A stretch of 64,000 bases of DNA from Desulfurivibrio sp044068625 (lineage in GTDB: Bacteria; Desulfobacterota; Desulfobulbia; Desulfobulbales; Desulfurivibrionaceae), in the NCBI RefSeq assembly GCF_044068625.1, contig NZ_JBIPKH010000001.1, forward strand, positions 62,001 to 126,000, given 5' to 3'. The translations under genes were made by a program, and so were the position numbers. Below, in pieces: positions 9,302 to 17,866 of the stretch. The notes beneath the pieces are model-generated. The model was not told where the DNA came from. It made no database searches and saw nothing but the letters and a program-made list of their open reading frames with translations. The first letter of the stretch is position 1. The number at the start of each line of letters is the position of its first letter.

Positions 9302-10145
9302 CGTGTCCGGCGGCCCAGTTCAGCTTGCCGCGCAGGATCTCGAAATACCCTTTCCAGGGGGAACAGATCAGGCGAAGGCTCTGCTTCGCCGCCGCCACCT
9401 CCAGAGTATCGCCGGTTTGCAGTTCCGTGTAAAGCCGGCCATCGACAATAACCTGCAACTTTTCAGCGATCCGTTCCCCGGAATGGCTGGTGGCCAGCCG
9501 GACCCGAACCCGACTGGTGGCGTCCAGCAACACCGGTCGGCTTTCCAGCATGAAGGGGCAGATCGGAGTAACCAGGATGGCGGCCAGACGGGGGTGGACA
9601 ATGGGGCCTCCGGCCGAAAGATTGTAAGCGGTGGAGCCGGTGGAAGTTGAGACAATCAAGCCGTCGGCCCGGTAAGTCGCCAGATATTCCTCGTCCACCC
9701 AGACACCCACTTCAGCCATCCGATCCACCGCCCCCTTGCTGATCACCACATCATTCAAGGCGTGGAGCCAGGGCCGGGCTGCTTCCCTTCCCCCTTGCTG
9801 CCGCAGCAGGCGAATTTTGAGCATCATCCGGTTTTCGATGGTCGGTTCACCATCCAGGATCTCCGCCAGGGCGGCATAACGATCCTCCACCGCCACTTCG
9901 GTGAGAAAGCCCAGACCGCCCAAGTTGATGCCAAGGACCGGGATCCCGTGGCCGCACGCCTCCGCCGCCACATGCAACAGGGTCCCATCGCCGCCGAGGA
10001 CAATCAGCAGATCCTGATCCGCCTCGATCCGATCGATCTGTCCCTCGATCCCCCGGGCGGCAAACCATTCCATCAGCTCGTGACCAATGCGCCGCGGCTC
10101 ATCGGAGTCGCGCTTCAGGATAATCCCCACCTTGCCGACTTTCAT
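9288..10145 (-). CDS. nadK: NAD kinase
   Basis: Makes NADP+ from NAD+ and ATP in the cytoplasm, 285 residues. Motifs: LLIVLGGDGTLLHVA near 41 (the GGDG nucleotide-binding loop), GINLGGLGFLTEV near 73, and NDVVISKG and STSTGSTAYNLSAGGPIVHP in the C-terminal beta-rich domain. The frame is open further upstream, but the ATG at 10145 fits family alignment (MKVGKVGIILKRD) and has GGGGGTAGG just before it. It starts 1 base after the proC stop, so proC-nadK form an operon; both products bind NAD(P). Confidence 0.95.
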   Translation of the reverse strand: MKVGKVGIILKRDSDEPRRIGHELMEWFAARGIEGQIDRIEADQDLLIVLGGDGTLLHVAAEACGHGIPVLGINLGGLGFLTEVAVEDRYAALAEILDGEPTIENRMMLKIRLLRQQGGREAARPWLHALNDVVISKGAVDRMAEVGVWVDEEYLATYRADGLIVSTSTGSTAYNLSAGGPIVHPRLAAILVTPICPFMLESRPVLLDATSRVRVRLATSHSGERIAEKLQVIVDGRLYTELQTGDTLEVAAAKQSLRLICSPWKGYFEILRGKLNWAAGHAVTR

Positions 10146-10146
10146 C

Positions 10147-10971
10147 CTACCCCCGCCCCAGCTCGACGGAACGCTGGGTGGCAGCCTCCACCGCATCCAT
10201 AACCAAGCCCCGGAAACCACCCTTCTCCAGAACATGGAGTCCGGCGATGGTGGTACCTCCAGGCGAGGTCACCATCGCCCGGAGAGCGGCGGGGTTTTTC
10301 TCCGGGGTCGCCAGGGCCAACCGCACCGAGCCCAGGATGGTCTGTCGGGCCAACTGCTCCGCCACCTCCCGGCTCAACCCCACCTTGACCCCGGCATCGA
10401 TCAGCGCTTCAAGGAAGGTAAAAACATAGGCGGGGCCACTGCCGCTCAAACCGGTGACCGCGTCCAGCAGTTTCTCCTCCAGCACCACCGCTTCCCCCAC
10501 CGCGGCAAAGATTCGCCTGGCCAGCTGCAAATCTTCCTCGCGAGCATGACGACCGGGGCTCAGGGCCGATGCCGCAGCCAAAACCAGGGCGGGGGTATTG
10601 GGCATCACCCGGATCACCCGGACCGGGGCCGGAGCCAGCCGCTCCTCCATGAAGGTCAGGGTGATCCCGGCGGCAATGGAGATCAACAGATGATCCTTGC
10701 CCAGTTGGCCACTATAATGTTCCAGAACTGCGGCCACCACCTGGGGCTTGACCGCCAGGATCAACACCGGACAGGCGGCCAGCAACGGGCCGGCCTCCGC
10801 GTGAACCGTCACTCCATGGCGCTCAGCCAACTCCTCCCGGCGTGGCCCGTGGGGCTCGGCCACCATAAGCTGCTCGGCCCTATAAAGATCGGCCGCCAAG
10901 ATTCCTTTAATCAGGGCCTCGGCCATCTGCCCTCCCCCGATAAAACCAAGACTTTGCGTCTCGCTCGCCAT
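10147..10971 (-). CDS. proC: Pyrroline-5-carboxylate reductase
   Basis: Last step of proline synthesis: reduces 1-pyrroline-5-carboxylate with NAD(P)H. 274 residues from the chosen start. The N-terminal Rossmann fold shows LGFIGGGQMAEALIKGIL; VKPQVV and RVMPNTPALV follow; the C-terminal dimerisation domain has AVTGLSGSGPAYVF and MVTSPGGTTIAGLHVLE, the family signature. The ATG at 10971 has GGAGG seven bases upstream, whereas the longer start at 10998 has none. Upstream gene of the pair with nadK. Confidence 0.95.
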   Translation of the reverse strand: MASETQSLGFIGGGQMAEALIKGILAADLYRAEQLMVAEPHGPRREELAERHGVTVHAEAGPLLAACPVLILAVKPQVVAAVLEHYSGQLGKDHLLISIAAGITLTFMEERLAPAPVRVIRVMPNTPALVLAAASALSPGRHAREEDLQLARRIFAAVGEAVVLEEKLLDAVTGLSGSGPAYVFTFLEALIDAGVKVGLSREVAEQLARQTILGSVRLALATPEKNPAALRAMVTSPGGTTIAGLHVLEKGGFRGLVMDAVEAATQRSVELGRG

Positions 10972-11095
10972 AGTTTGCCTCCAGCGTTTTAAGATCAAAT
11001 GGTGAGGCAGAATAGCCGATCCGGCTCCCCAGGTCCAGAGCTATGCAAAGAGGAGCAGGCGTCACCCCCGGATGATTAAAGGGCTGCGACGGGAA

Positions 11096-11130
11096 CAAAA
11101 AACCCGCCGGGAAGATAATCCCGGCGGGTT
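11096..11130 (-). terminator. Intrinsic terminator of lpxC
   Basis: Perfect 12-base stem AACCCGCCGGGA/TCCCGGCGGGTT with a 6-base loop; read on the minus strand it is followed by TTTTTTG. It lies 35 bases beyond the lpxC stop. Confidence 0.9.
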
Positions 11131-11164
11131 AACATGGCGCTGTTTTAGCTTTAGCTGCTTTTTC

Positions 11165-12145
11165 TCAGCAGTACTCACCGGCCAAGGCCAACGAGGGGGG
11201 CAGCAGATAGGGCAGGATCCGATCGCCCACCGCCTGGGTGGTCACGGCCAACTGGCGCAACACCTGGCTCTCGCCCTGGGTTTCGTAGGCCACGATATCC
11301 CAAGCCTCCGGGTGGGCCGCCACCGCCTGCATCAGGCCGAGATGCTGACCATGGCCCGACTTCTCCGCCACCACCCGTCCCAGCAAGGGGAAGCCCAGCA
11401 GAGCCAGATCACCCACCAGGTCCAGTACCTTATGACGGACAAACTCGTCGGCGTAACGAAGGCCCCCGCTGTTGAGCACGCCGCTTTCATCCATCACCAC
11501 CGCGTTGTCCAGAGAGCCCCCCAGGGCCAGGCCGTTGCGGCGCAGGGCCTCGACCTCATGCAGAAAACCAAAGGTCCGGGCGGCGGCCACCTCCTCGGCA
11601 AAGCGCCGGGGATTGAGGTCGATGTCGATCCGCTGGCTGCCGATCCGGGCGTGGGGAAAGTCGATCCCGCAGCTTACCCGAAAACCGTTATAGGGTTCGA
11701 TGCGCACCGACCGCCCCTGACCGTCACTGAACCTTACCACCTCGTTGAACTTGAGCATCCAGCGACAAGCCCGCTGGCGGCGGCGACCGACCCGGCGCAA
11801 CAGGTGGACGAAAGGGGCGGCACTGCCATCCATGATGGGAATCTCGGGCCCATCCACCGCGACCACCGCGTTGTCGATGCCCAGACCGGCCAGGGCGGCC
11901 AGCAGATGCTCGGTGGTGGAGATGGAAGCGTCGTGATCGGTACTGATCGTGGTGGCCAGGCGGGTATCGACCACCCGGTCCATGAAGGCCGGAGTGGGCT
12001 CAAGCTGCCCCAGATCGGAACGAACAAAGCGCAGGCCGCTGTTGATCTCGCCGGGGTAGATCACCAGGCTGACCGGCTTGCCGGTATGCAAGCCGATCCC
12101 GGCGACACTGATGCTTTTTTTCAGGGTATGCTGAAATGAATCCAT
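11165..12145 (-). CDS. lpxC: UDP-3-O-acyl-N-acetylglucosamine deacetylase
   Basis: Zinc amidase that commits UDP-acyl-GlcNAc to lipid A synthesis, 326 residues, cytoplasmic. Recognisable blocks: SVAGIGLHTGKPV at the N-terminus, STTEHLLAALAGLGIDNA near 77 (His of the zinc site), GPEIPIMDGSA near 99, FVRHKVLDLVGDLALLG near 235 (the HKxxDxxGD zinc/catalytic block) and KSGHGQHL near 263. The gene stands alone, with a strong terminator behind it and about 240 bases of AT-richer DNA in front. Its length is slightly above the E. coli enzyme (305). Confidence 0.96.
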   Translation of the reverse strand: MDSFQHTLKKSISVAGIGLHTGKPVSLVIYPGEINSGLRFVRSDLGQLEPTPAFMDRVVDTRLATTISTDHDASISTTEHLLAALAGLGIDNAVVAVDGPEIPIMDGSAAPFVHLLRRVGRRRQRACRWMLKFNEVVRFSDGQGRSVRIEPYNGFRVSCGIDFPHARIGSQRIDIDLNPRRFAEEVAAARTFGFLHEVEALRRNGLALGGSLDNAVVMDESGVLNSGGLRYADEFVRHKVLDLVGDLALLGFPLLGRVVAEKSGHGQHLGLMQAVAAHPEAWDIVAYETQGESQVLRQLAVTTQAVGDRILPYLLPPSLALAGEYC

Positions 12146-12389
12146 GGCGCTGAGGTCCTTATCGCAAAACCGCCGGGGCGGTGGGTTATCTTTTCCTTAC
12201 GGCAACCATCCCGGTAACCGTTCCTTAACCGACTCTACCTCAAGCAATGCAATTTAGAGACCGCCAAGAGAATAAAAAAGAACAACCAAGCAATAAACGC
12301 CTGAACTCAGCAATAAATAATCAAATTCCGCCCCGAAACCGCCCCCCAACCCCGGACCTTTTTTGTGGCAAAAAAAACACACTCTCCGT
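12146..12389. other. Intergenic region between lpxC and lpxK
   Basis: Separates two same-strand lipid A genes. The part at 12240-12320 is markedly AT-richer than its surroundings and probably carries the lpxC promoter; a weak minus-strand candidate is TTTATT-17-TATTCT. No gene or clear terminator was seen. Confidence 0.35.
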
Positions 12390-13475
12390 TCATTGCCCAC
12401 AGTAGGCCAGCAAGCGGCGACGCAGGAACTCATCGAAAGACTCCTCCATGAAGAGGGCGACCCGCAGGGCCAGCAGCGGATAATCGCCGGCCAGGGGCTG
12501 GAGCTTGACCAGATCCTTTTCGGTGGTGATCAACCCCCCGGCCCTTCGCTGCCGGGCGGCGGCGATCAGTTCGGCCATATCCGCGGCCGTGTAGGGATGA
12601 TGGTCGGCAAAGGAGCGGAATCCGGTGACCAGGAAGTTCGCCCTTTGCAGGGTTTCCTGAAAGGACCCCGGCTGGGCAATTCCGGCGAAGCCGAACCAGG
12701 GCTTGCCCCGTCCTTTATCCAGAGCCATGCCCTTGCCCGAATGACCGTCCAGCAGGCAGACCGGGAGATACTCCCCGATAAAGCTGGGAGTACCCGGCAG
12801 CAGCTCTTGGAGGAAATGGCGAAACCGCCCCACCTGTTCCCGGTTGCCGTCATCAACTCCGGTAATGACTAAGGCATCGGCCCGTTCCAGGGCAGACCAG
12901 GGTTCCCGCAGGGGGCCGCCGGGAAACACCCTGGCCCCAAGGGGCAGGTCGCGGGCACTGAACAGGACCAGATCAAGATCACGAGCCAGGGCCAGATGCT
13001 GAAAGCCGTCATCTAATAGCAGGGAGTTCGCCCCCAGCTGATCCACGGCATGCCGACTGCTCAAGACCCGCCGTTTGGCAACCAGCACCGGCACCCCCGG
13101 CAGGGAGCGGGCCAGCAGAACCGGTTCATCCCCCGCCCTTTCGGGCCCGGCCAGCAGTTCACCACCCGGCGATCCGTCGGCAACCACCACCACCCGGCCT
13201 TCTTCCCCCCGGATGGATTGCCGCCCGTAGCCCCGGCTGAGGATGGCGGGTTTCAAGCCCATCGCCTCCAACAGCCGAGCGATATAGATCACCAGGGGAG
13301 TTTTACCGGTTCCCCCCATGGTCAGGTTGCCGACACTGATTACCGGCACCGCCATCTTGTGCCGCCGCAGCAAACCATGGTGATAAAGCCGGGCCCTTAA
13401 ACGCATCGCCAGGTCATAAAGGGGGGAAAAAGGCAGGCCCAGCAAAAACAGGAACCGCAGACGGCGTGAGGTCAT
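12390..13475 (-). CDS. lpxK: Tetraacyldisaccharide 4'-kinase
   Basis: Phosphorylates the 4' position of the lipid A disaccharide at the inner membrane, 361 residues. An N-terminal hydrophobic amphipathic segment is followed by PVISVGNLTMGGTGKTPLV (P-loop, near 45-63), ILSRGYGRQ, LLLDDGFQHLAL near 150, and GGLITTEKDLVKL near 315. GGAGG stands just before the ATG, which overlaps the waaA stop by 4 bases (ATGA): waaA and lpxK are translationally coupled. Confidence 0.95.
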   Translation of the reverse strand: MTSRRLRFLFLLGLPFSPLYDLAMRLRARLYHHGLLRRHKMAVPVISVGNLTMGGTGKTPLVIYIARLLEAMGLKPAILSRGYGRQSIRGEEGRVVVVADGSPGGELLAGPERAGDEPVLLARSLPGVPVLVAKRRVLSSRHAVDQLGANSLLLDDGFQHLALARDLDLVLFSARDLPLGARVFPGGPLREPWSALERADALVITGVDDGNREQVGRFRHFLQELLPGTPSFIGEYLPVCLLDGHSGKGMALDKGRGKPWFGFAGIAQPGSFQETLQRANFLVTGFRSFADHHPYTAADMAELIAAARQRRAGGLITTEKDLVKLQPLAGDYPLLALRVALFMEESFDEFLRRRLLAYCGQ

Positions 13476-14800
13476 CTCTTATCCTCCGGTGGCAGATCCG
13501 AACCAAGCAACTTGGCGATCATCTCCAGGTGAGCGGCCAACACCCCCTGGCTCCTGGTTGCCACCAACTGGCCGGCTTGTCCACCGGCGGCGGCCCGGAC
13601 CGCAGGCTCCCGCAACCAATGGGTCACAGCGGTGACGATCTCCTCCTCATCTTTGACCTGGCAGGCCCCTCTCGCCGTCAGCAGATCAAGGCTGATTTCG
13701 GCAAAGTCCTCCATATGGGGACCGAAAAGGCTGGGCCGACAGCCAGCGGCGGCCTCCAGGGGATTGTGCCCCCCCGCCGGCACCAGGCTGCCACCGACAA
13801 AGGCCAGGTCAGAGAGGGGGTAAAGAGCGGCCAGTTCACCGTAGCTGTCCAGGATCAGCACCCGAATCCCAGGGCTACTGGGAGCGGTGCGCAACCGAGC
13901 CCGGGGGTCATACCTGCGGGCCAGCTCCAGCACCGCCCCGGCCCGCTCCACCCGGCGGGGAGCCAGCAACAGAACCAGCTCCGGAAATTCGCGGTTAAGC
14001 CGCCGCCAGGCCCGCAGCAGGATCTCCTCCTCGCCGGCATGGGTACTGCCCGCCAACCAGAGCAGTTTATCGGGCTCGATTCCCAGCAGCTCCCGGCTCA
14101 ACCGCAAGGTTGAGGAGGCCGGCGGCCATGGGTCCAGGGCGGCAGGATATTTGAGATTGCCCAGCACCCCCACCCGGGCCGGCGGCAGGCCCAGATCACG
14201 CAAACGGACCGCCTCCGCCTCGGTCTGCATGGCCAGGAAGGCAAAAGGGTCGAAAAGCAGGGGGCGGACCAGGAAACGCAGGCGCTGATACCAGCGCCAG
14301 GAGGAGGCGGAGAGCCGCCCGTTGCTCAGCAGCAGGGGCACTCTCTCTTGTGCCAGGGAGCGGAGCAGGTTGGGCCAAAAATCGGTTTCCACCAAGATAA
14401 AGAGATCGGGGCGCAACCGCCGGACCAGCCTCTTCATCACCCAGGGCAGATCGTAGGGCAACACCTCCAGACGATCCGCCAGGCCGGTGCAACTTGCCGC
14501 CGCCAGGGCGGCGCCGGCCCGGGTGGAGTTGGAAAGAACCAGGGTGGCCTCGGGGTAACGATGGCGCAGGGCGCGCAACAGCGGCCGGGCGGCAACGGTT
14601 TCCCCCACCGAGAGGGCATGGAGCCAGATCAGCTTCCCTTTGCGGGGAGAACAGGCCGTGCCATCTCCGCCGGCAATCAGGCCCAGACGACGGCCGATCC
14701 AGGCAGTGTAGCCGGGAACGCGGATCGCTTTGACTATCAGCAGCGGAAGGGCTAGAATCAACGCCACCGGCAGACCGATGTTATAGATCAACCTTATCAT
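13472..14800 (-). CDS. waaA: 3-deoxy-D-manno-octulosonic acid (Kdo) transferase
   Basis: Adds Kdo to lipid IVA at the cytoplasmic face of the inner membrane, 442 residues. An N-terminal membrane segment (about 8-25) precedes the GT30 donor/acceptor domains: IWLHALSVGETVAARPLL near 54, LVETDFWPNLL near 136, LLSNGRLS, GNLKYPA near 211, WLAGSTHAGEEE near 250 and GHNPLEAAA near 342. Upstream partner of lpxK. Its start is only 8 bases from the divergent rsmE start, so any promoter must lie inside rsmE or vice versa; no strong ribosome site is visible. Confidence 0.95.
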   Translation of the reverse strand: MIRLIYNIGLPVALILALPLLIVKAIRVPGYTAWIGRRLGLIAGGDGTACSPRKGKLIWLHALSVGETVAARPLLRALRHRYPEATLVLSNSTRAGAALAAASCTGLADRLEVLPYDLPWVMKRLVRRLRPDLFILVETDFWPNLLRSLAQERVPLLLSNGRLSASSWRWYQRLRFLVRPLLFDPFAFLAMQTEAEAVRLRDLGLPPARVGVLGNLKYPAALDPWPPASSTLRLSRELLGIEPDKLLWLAGSTHAGEEEILLRAWRRLNREFPELVLLLAPRRVERAGAVLELARRYDPRARLRTAPSSPGIRVLILDSYGELAALYPLSDLAFVGGSLVPAGGHNPLEAAAGCRPSLFGPHMEDFAEISLDLLTARGACQVKDEEEIVTAVTHWLREPAVRAAAGGQAGQLVATRSQGVLAAHLEMIAKLLGSDLPPEDKR

Positions 14801-14808
14801 TGACCACC

Positions 14809-15525
14809 ATGAATATTATTCTGATCCACCCCGGGGAAGCCGAGGGCGATCGGGTGATCCTGCGCGACCACCGGGCCCGGCATATCCACAAGATCTTGAA
14901 GAGCAAAACCGGCGATACTCTGCGGGTGGGCCTGCTCGACGGCCCCATGGGCACCGGCCTGATCCTGGGGCTTGCCCCCGGGCAGGTGGAACTGCAACTG
15001 GATTGCCGCACTCCGCCGCCGACTAAAGCCGCCACCGACCTGATTCTGGCCCTCCCCCGCCCGATCATGCTGAAAAGGGTGTTAGCCCAGGCCACGGCCA
15101 TGGGGGTGAGCCAAATTCATTTGCTCAACGCCAACCGGGTGGAAAAAAGTTTCTGGCAATCGTCCCTGCTGGCTCCCGAGGCTTTGACCGCCGCCCTCCA
15201 GCAGGGCCTGGAGCAGGCGGTGGACACCCGGCTGCCCACCCTGACCCTCCACCACCGTTTCCGTCCCTTTGTTGAAGACCGGCTGCCCAGCCTGACCCCC
15301 GAGTATCCCCTGCGCCTGCTGGCCCACCCCGGCCCGGAACCCTCACCCCGGCCCACCCCGACCACTCCCCAACGCCGGCTGCTGGCCATCGGCCCCGAGG
15401 GGGGCTGGGTCGATTACGAGGTGGACTGCTTCCGCCAACTTGATTTTAAACTCTTCTCGCTGGGCTCCAGAATCCTGCGGGTGGATACCGCCGTGCCCGC
15501 CCTCCTGGCGGCCACCCGGGGCTGA
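14809..15525 (+). CDS. rsmE: 16S rRNA m3U1498 methyltransferase
   Basis: SAM-dependent SPOUT methyltransferase that modifies U1498 in the ribosomal decoding region, 238 residues. N-terminal PUA-like RNA-binding domain (about 1-70), then the trefoil-knot domain with LPRPIMLKRVLAQATAMGV near 80, LLAIGPEGGWVDYE near 190 and SLGSRILRVDTAVPALLAA at the C-terminus. A TTG at 14800 is in frame, but the ATG at 14809 fits better. No clear ribosome site. It converges on murJ with 6 bases between stops. Confidence 0.93.
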   Translation: MNIILIHPGEAEGDRVILRDHRARHIHKILKSKTGDTLRVGLLDGPMGTGLILGLAPGQVELQLDCRTPPPTKAATDLILALPRPIMLKRVLAQATAMGVSQIHLLNANRVEKSFWQSSLLAPEALTAALQQGLEQAVDTRLPTLTLHHRFRPFVEDRLPSLTPEYPLRLLAHPGPEPSPRPTPTTPQRRLLAIGPEGGWVDYEVDCFRQLDFKLFSLGSRILRVDTAVPALLAATRG

Positions 15526-15531
15526 CTTGCC

Positions 15532-17139
15532 TTATTTTCTAATTTTTTGCCGCAACCGCTCAACCAGCATGGTCAGCTCGGGCAGATTGAGGCGATGGAG
15601 TACCAAGCCGTAAAGCAGGGCGCCGCTGACCACGCAGACCGCCACCGCCAGGATGTCGAGCAGGAGCCGATCTTCCGTCAGGCCGGCGGGAAAGAGCCAC
15701 TGGCGCAAGGCGAAAAGCCAGAGCGCCATCAGCAAAGAGGCCAGGCCGATCTTGCCCAGGCCCTTAAAAACCGGAACCAGGGGGTGCCCCCCCACGGTCC
15801 GGTAGAGCATGACGCTCAGAAAGATAAAGTTGGCGGTCATCGCCACCGAAATGGAGAGTGCCAGGGCCTGGTGCCGCAGCCATTCAATGGTGGCCAGAAT
15901 GAAGAGCAGATTGACCGCCATGGTCAGGAAGCTGCCCATCACCGGATAGCGGGGCCGATCCAGGGCGTAGAAAACCGGCACCATGATCTTGACCGCAGCG
16001 TAAGCGAAAAGGCCCACGGCATAACAGCTCAGGGCCTCGGCGGTACCGATGGTGGCCAGGGTATCGAAACGGCCATGTTGAAAAATTATCCGGATAATCG
16101 GCCGGGCCAGCAGCACCAGCCCGATCGCCGCCGGGATGCTGAGGCAAAAGGCCATGTTAAGCGAAGAAACATAGGTCTCCTTGAGGCGGGGAAAATCGCG
16201 CTCGGCGGCAAAGCGGGAAACCACCGGCATGGTGGCCACCGACAGAGCCACCCCGAACAACCCCACCGGCAACCAGAAGAGCCGGAAGGCGTAGTTGAGC
16301 CAGGAGAGGGTCCCCTCGGCCAGGGAGGAGGCGAAATAGGTGTTGATCAGGATATTGAGCTGCAGGGGAGCCAGCCCCACCACCGCCGGCAGCATCAGGA
16401 CCAGAATGCGCCGCAGGCCGGGATCGCGGAGATCCAGGTGGAAGGTAAAACGGAAACCGGCGCGGAACAGGGCCGGCAACTGGCAGGCCAGTTGCAGCAC
16501 CCCGCCCAGCAAAATGCCGATCGCCATCCCGACAATGGCCGGCTGGCCGAAACGGGGCAGCAGCAGCGCCAGCCCCACCCCGCCCACCAGTGAACCCAGG
16601 TTGAAAAAACTGGAGGAGAGGGCCGGCACGAAAAAGCGGCCCTTGGTGTTCAAAACCCCCATCACCACGGCGGACAACGATACCAGGACCAGAAAGGGAA
16701 ACATGATGGCGGTGAGCCTGGCGGTCAGCTCCACCTTGCCCGGGGTCTGGGCGAACTCCGCCTGGACCAGCAGCCCCACCAATTGCTCCGAGGCCATTAT
16801 CCCCACCAGGGTCAGGATACTGAGAAAAACTCCGAAAAAAATCAGAACGTTACTGGCCAGTTTCCAGGTTTCCCGCTCTCCCCGGGTGGCGTTGTAGCCG
16901 GCGAAAACCGCGACGAAGGCGGCACTCAAGGCCCCCTCGCCAAAGAGGTCCCGCAGCAGATTGGGGATCCGGAAGGCCACCACAAAGGCGTCGAAGGCGT
17001 AACCGGCCCCAAAGAGGATGGCAAAGGCCTGCTCCCGCACCAGCCCCAAGACCCGGCTGCACAGCACCGCCACGCTGACCACCGCGGCGGAACCGGCAAT
17101 GGTGGCGGTGGTGGCGTGGTGGTCGGAGGTTTTCGGCAT
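15532..17139 (-). CDS. murJ: Lipid II flippase MurJ
   Basis: MOP-superfamily membrane protein that flips lipid II for peptidoglycan synthesis, 535 residues with about 14 membrane helices. Motifs: SRVLGLVREQAFAILFG near 26, DAFVVAFRIPNLLRDLFGEGALSAAF (the MurJ signature, about 49-75), FLVLVSLSAVVMGVLNT and, in the middle, NTYFAS. A longer frame exists upstream, but residues before the ATG at 17139 look non-coding, and GAGG lies about 10 bases before this ATG. Divergent from mogA. Confidence 0.94.
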   Translation of the reverse strand: MPKTSDHHATTATIAGSAAVVSVAVLCSRVLGLVREQAFAILFGAGYAFDAFVVAFRIPNLLRDLFGEGALSAAFVAVFAGYNATRGERETWKLASNVLIFFGVFLSILTLVGIMASEQLVGLLVQAEFAQTPGKVELTARLTAIMFPFLVLVSLSAVVMGVLNTKGRFFVPALSSSFFNLGSLVGGVGLALLLPRFGQPAIVGMAIGILLGGVLQLACQLPALFRAGFRFTFHLDLRDPGLRRILVLMLPAVVGLAPLQLNILINTYFASSLAEGTLSWLNYAFRLFWLPVGLFGVALSVATMPVVSRFAAERDFPRLKETYVSSLNMAFCLSIPAAIGLVLLARPIIRIIFQHGRFDTLATIGTAEALSCYAVGLFAYAAVKIMVPVFYALDRPRYPVMGSFLTMAVNLLFILATIEWLRHQALALSISVAMTANFIFLSVMLYRTVGGHPLVPVFKGLGKIGLASLLMALWLFALRQWLFPAGLTEDRLLLDILAVAVCVVSGALLYGLVLHRLNLPELTMLVERLRQKIRK

Positions 17140-17259
17140 GGGCTGACAGCCTCGGTCTTTAGTCAAAGCTTCCCAGCCACAAAGGGCGGGATGGGGGCAA
17201 GGCGGAAACAACTTAGCAGGCGCAACCGGCAAAAACAAGGGTCGTTTCACCCCGCCGGC

Positions 17260-17289
17260 TTGACATGGGCCCGGGGAGCGGAATAGTAT
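17260..17289 (+). promoter_or_regulatory. Promoter of mogA
   Basis: TTGACA (17260-17265), an 18-base spacer, then TAGTAT (17284-17289), about 74 bases before the mogA start. Confidence 0.5.
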
Positions 17290-17362
17290 GCCCGGCAGGC
17301 AGGACTTACAGCGGCACCACGAGTTGTAGAACCAATATCCAAGGTTGAGAAGAGGCGGGAAG

Positions 17363-17857
17363 ATGTCGAGCTATACCTGTGCGGTGCTGACCACCAGCGA
17401 CAAGGGCTCCAGGGGGGAGCGGGAGGATACCAGCGGCCCGGCCCTGCGCCAATTACTGGCGGAGCAGGGATTTACCGTGGCCGGGCATGCCCTGGTACCC
17501 GACCGGATCGAGGAGATCCGCCAGGCGGTACTGGCTTGGGTTGACCGGGATCAGATCGACCTGATCGTCATTACCGGGGGCACCGGCCTTAGCCCCAGCG
17601 ACGTTACCCCCGAAGCGACAAGAACTCTGCTGGATCGGGAAATTCCGGGAATGGCGGAAGCGATGCGGGCCGCCAGCCTGCTCAAGACCAAAAACGCCAT
17701 GCTCTCCCGCGGCCTGGTCGGCACCCGGGGCCGGAGCCTGATCATCAACCTGCCCGGCAGCCGCAAGGCCGCCCTGGAAAACCTGGAGGTACTGCTGCCC
17801 GTCCTGCCCCATGCCCTGGAAAAGATCCAGGGCAGCACCCGGGATTGCCAACCGTAA
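17363..17857 (+). CDS. mogA: Molybdopterin adenylyltransferase (MogA/MoaB family)
   Basis: Adenylates molybdopterin before molybdenum (or tungsten) insertion, 164 residues, cytoplasmic. The MoCF fold is evident: CAVLTTSDKGSRGEREDTSGP near 6-26, LIVITGGTGLSPSDVTPEAT near 68-87 and LIINLPGSRKAALENL near 132. A TTG lies 18 bases upstream in frame, but AGGCGGGAAG just before the ATG supports 17363. Mo/W enzymes are common in anaerobes; no other cofactor gene is in the window. MogA and MoaB cannot be separated from sequence alone. Confidence 0.9.
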   Translation: MSSYTCAVLTTSDKGSRGEREDTSGPALRQLLAEQGFTVAGHALVPDRIEEIRQAVLAWVDRDQIDLIVITGGTGLSPSDVTPEATRTLLDREIPGMAEAMRAASLLKTKNAMLSRGLVGTRGRSLIINLPGSRKAALENLEVLLPVLPHALEKIQGSTRDCQP

Positions 17858-17866
17858 CGGCCGGGC

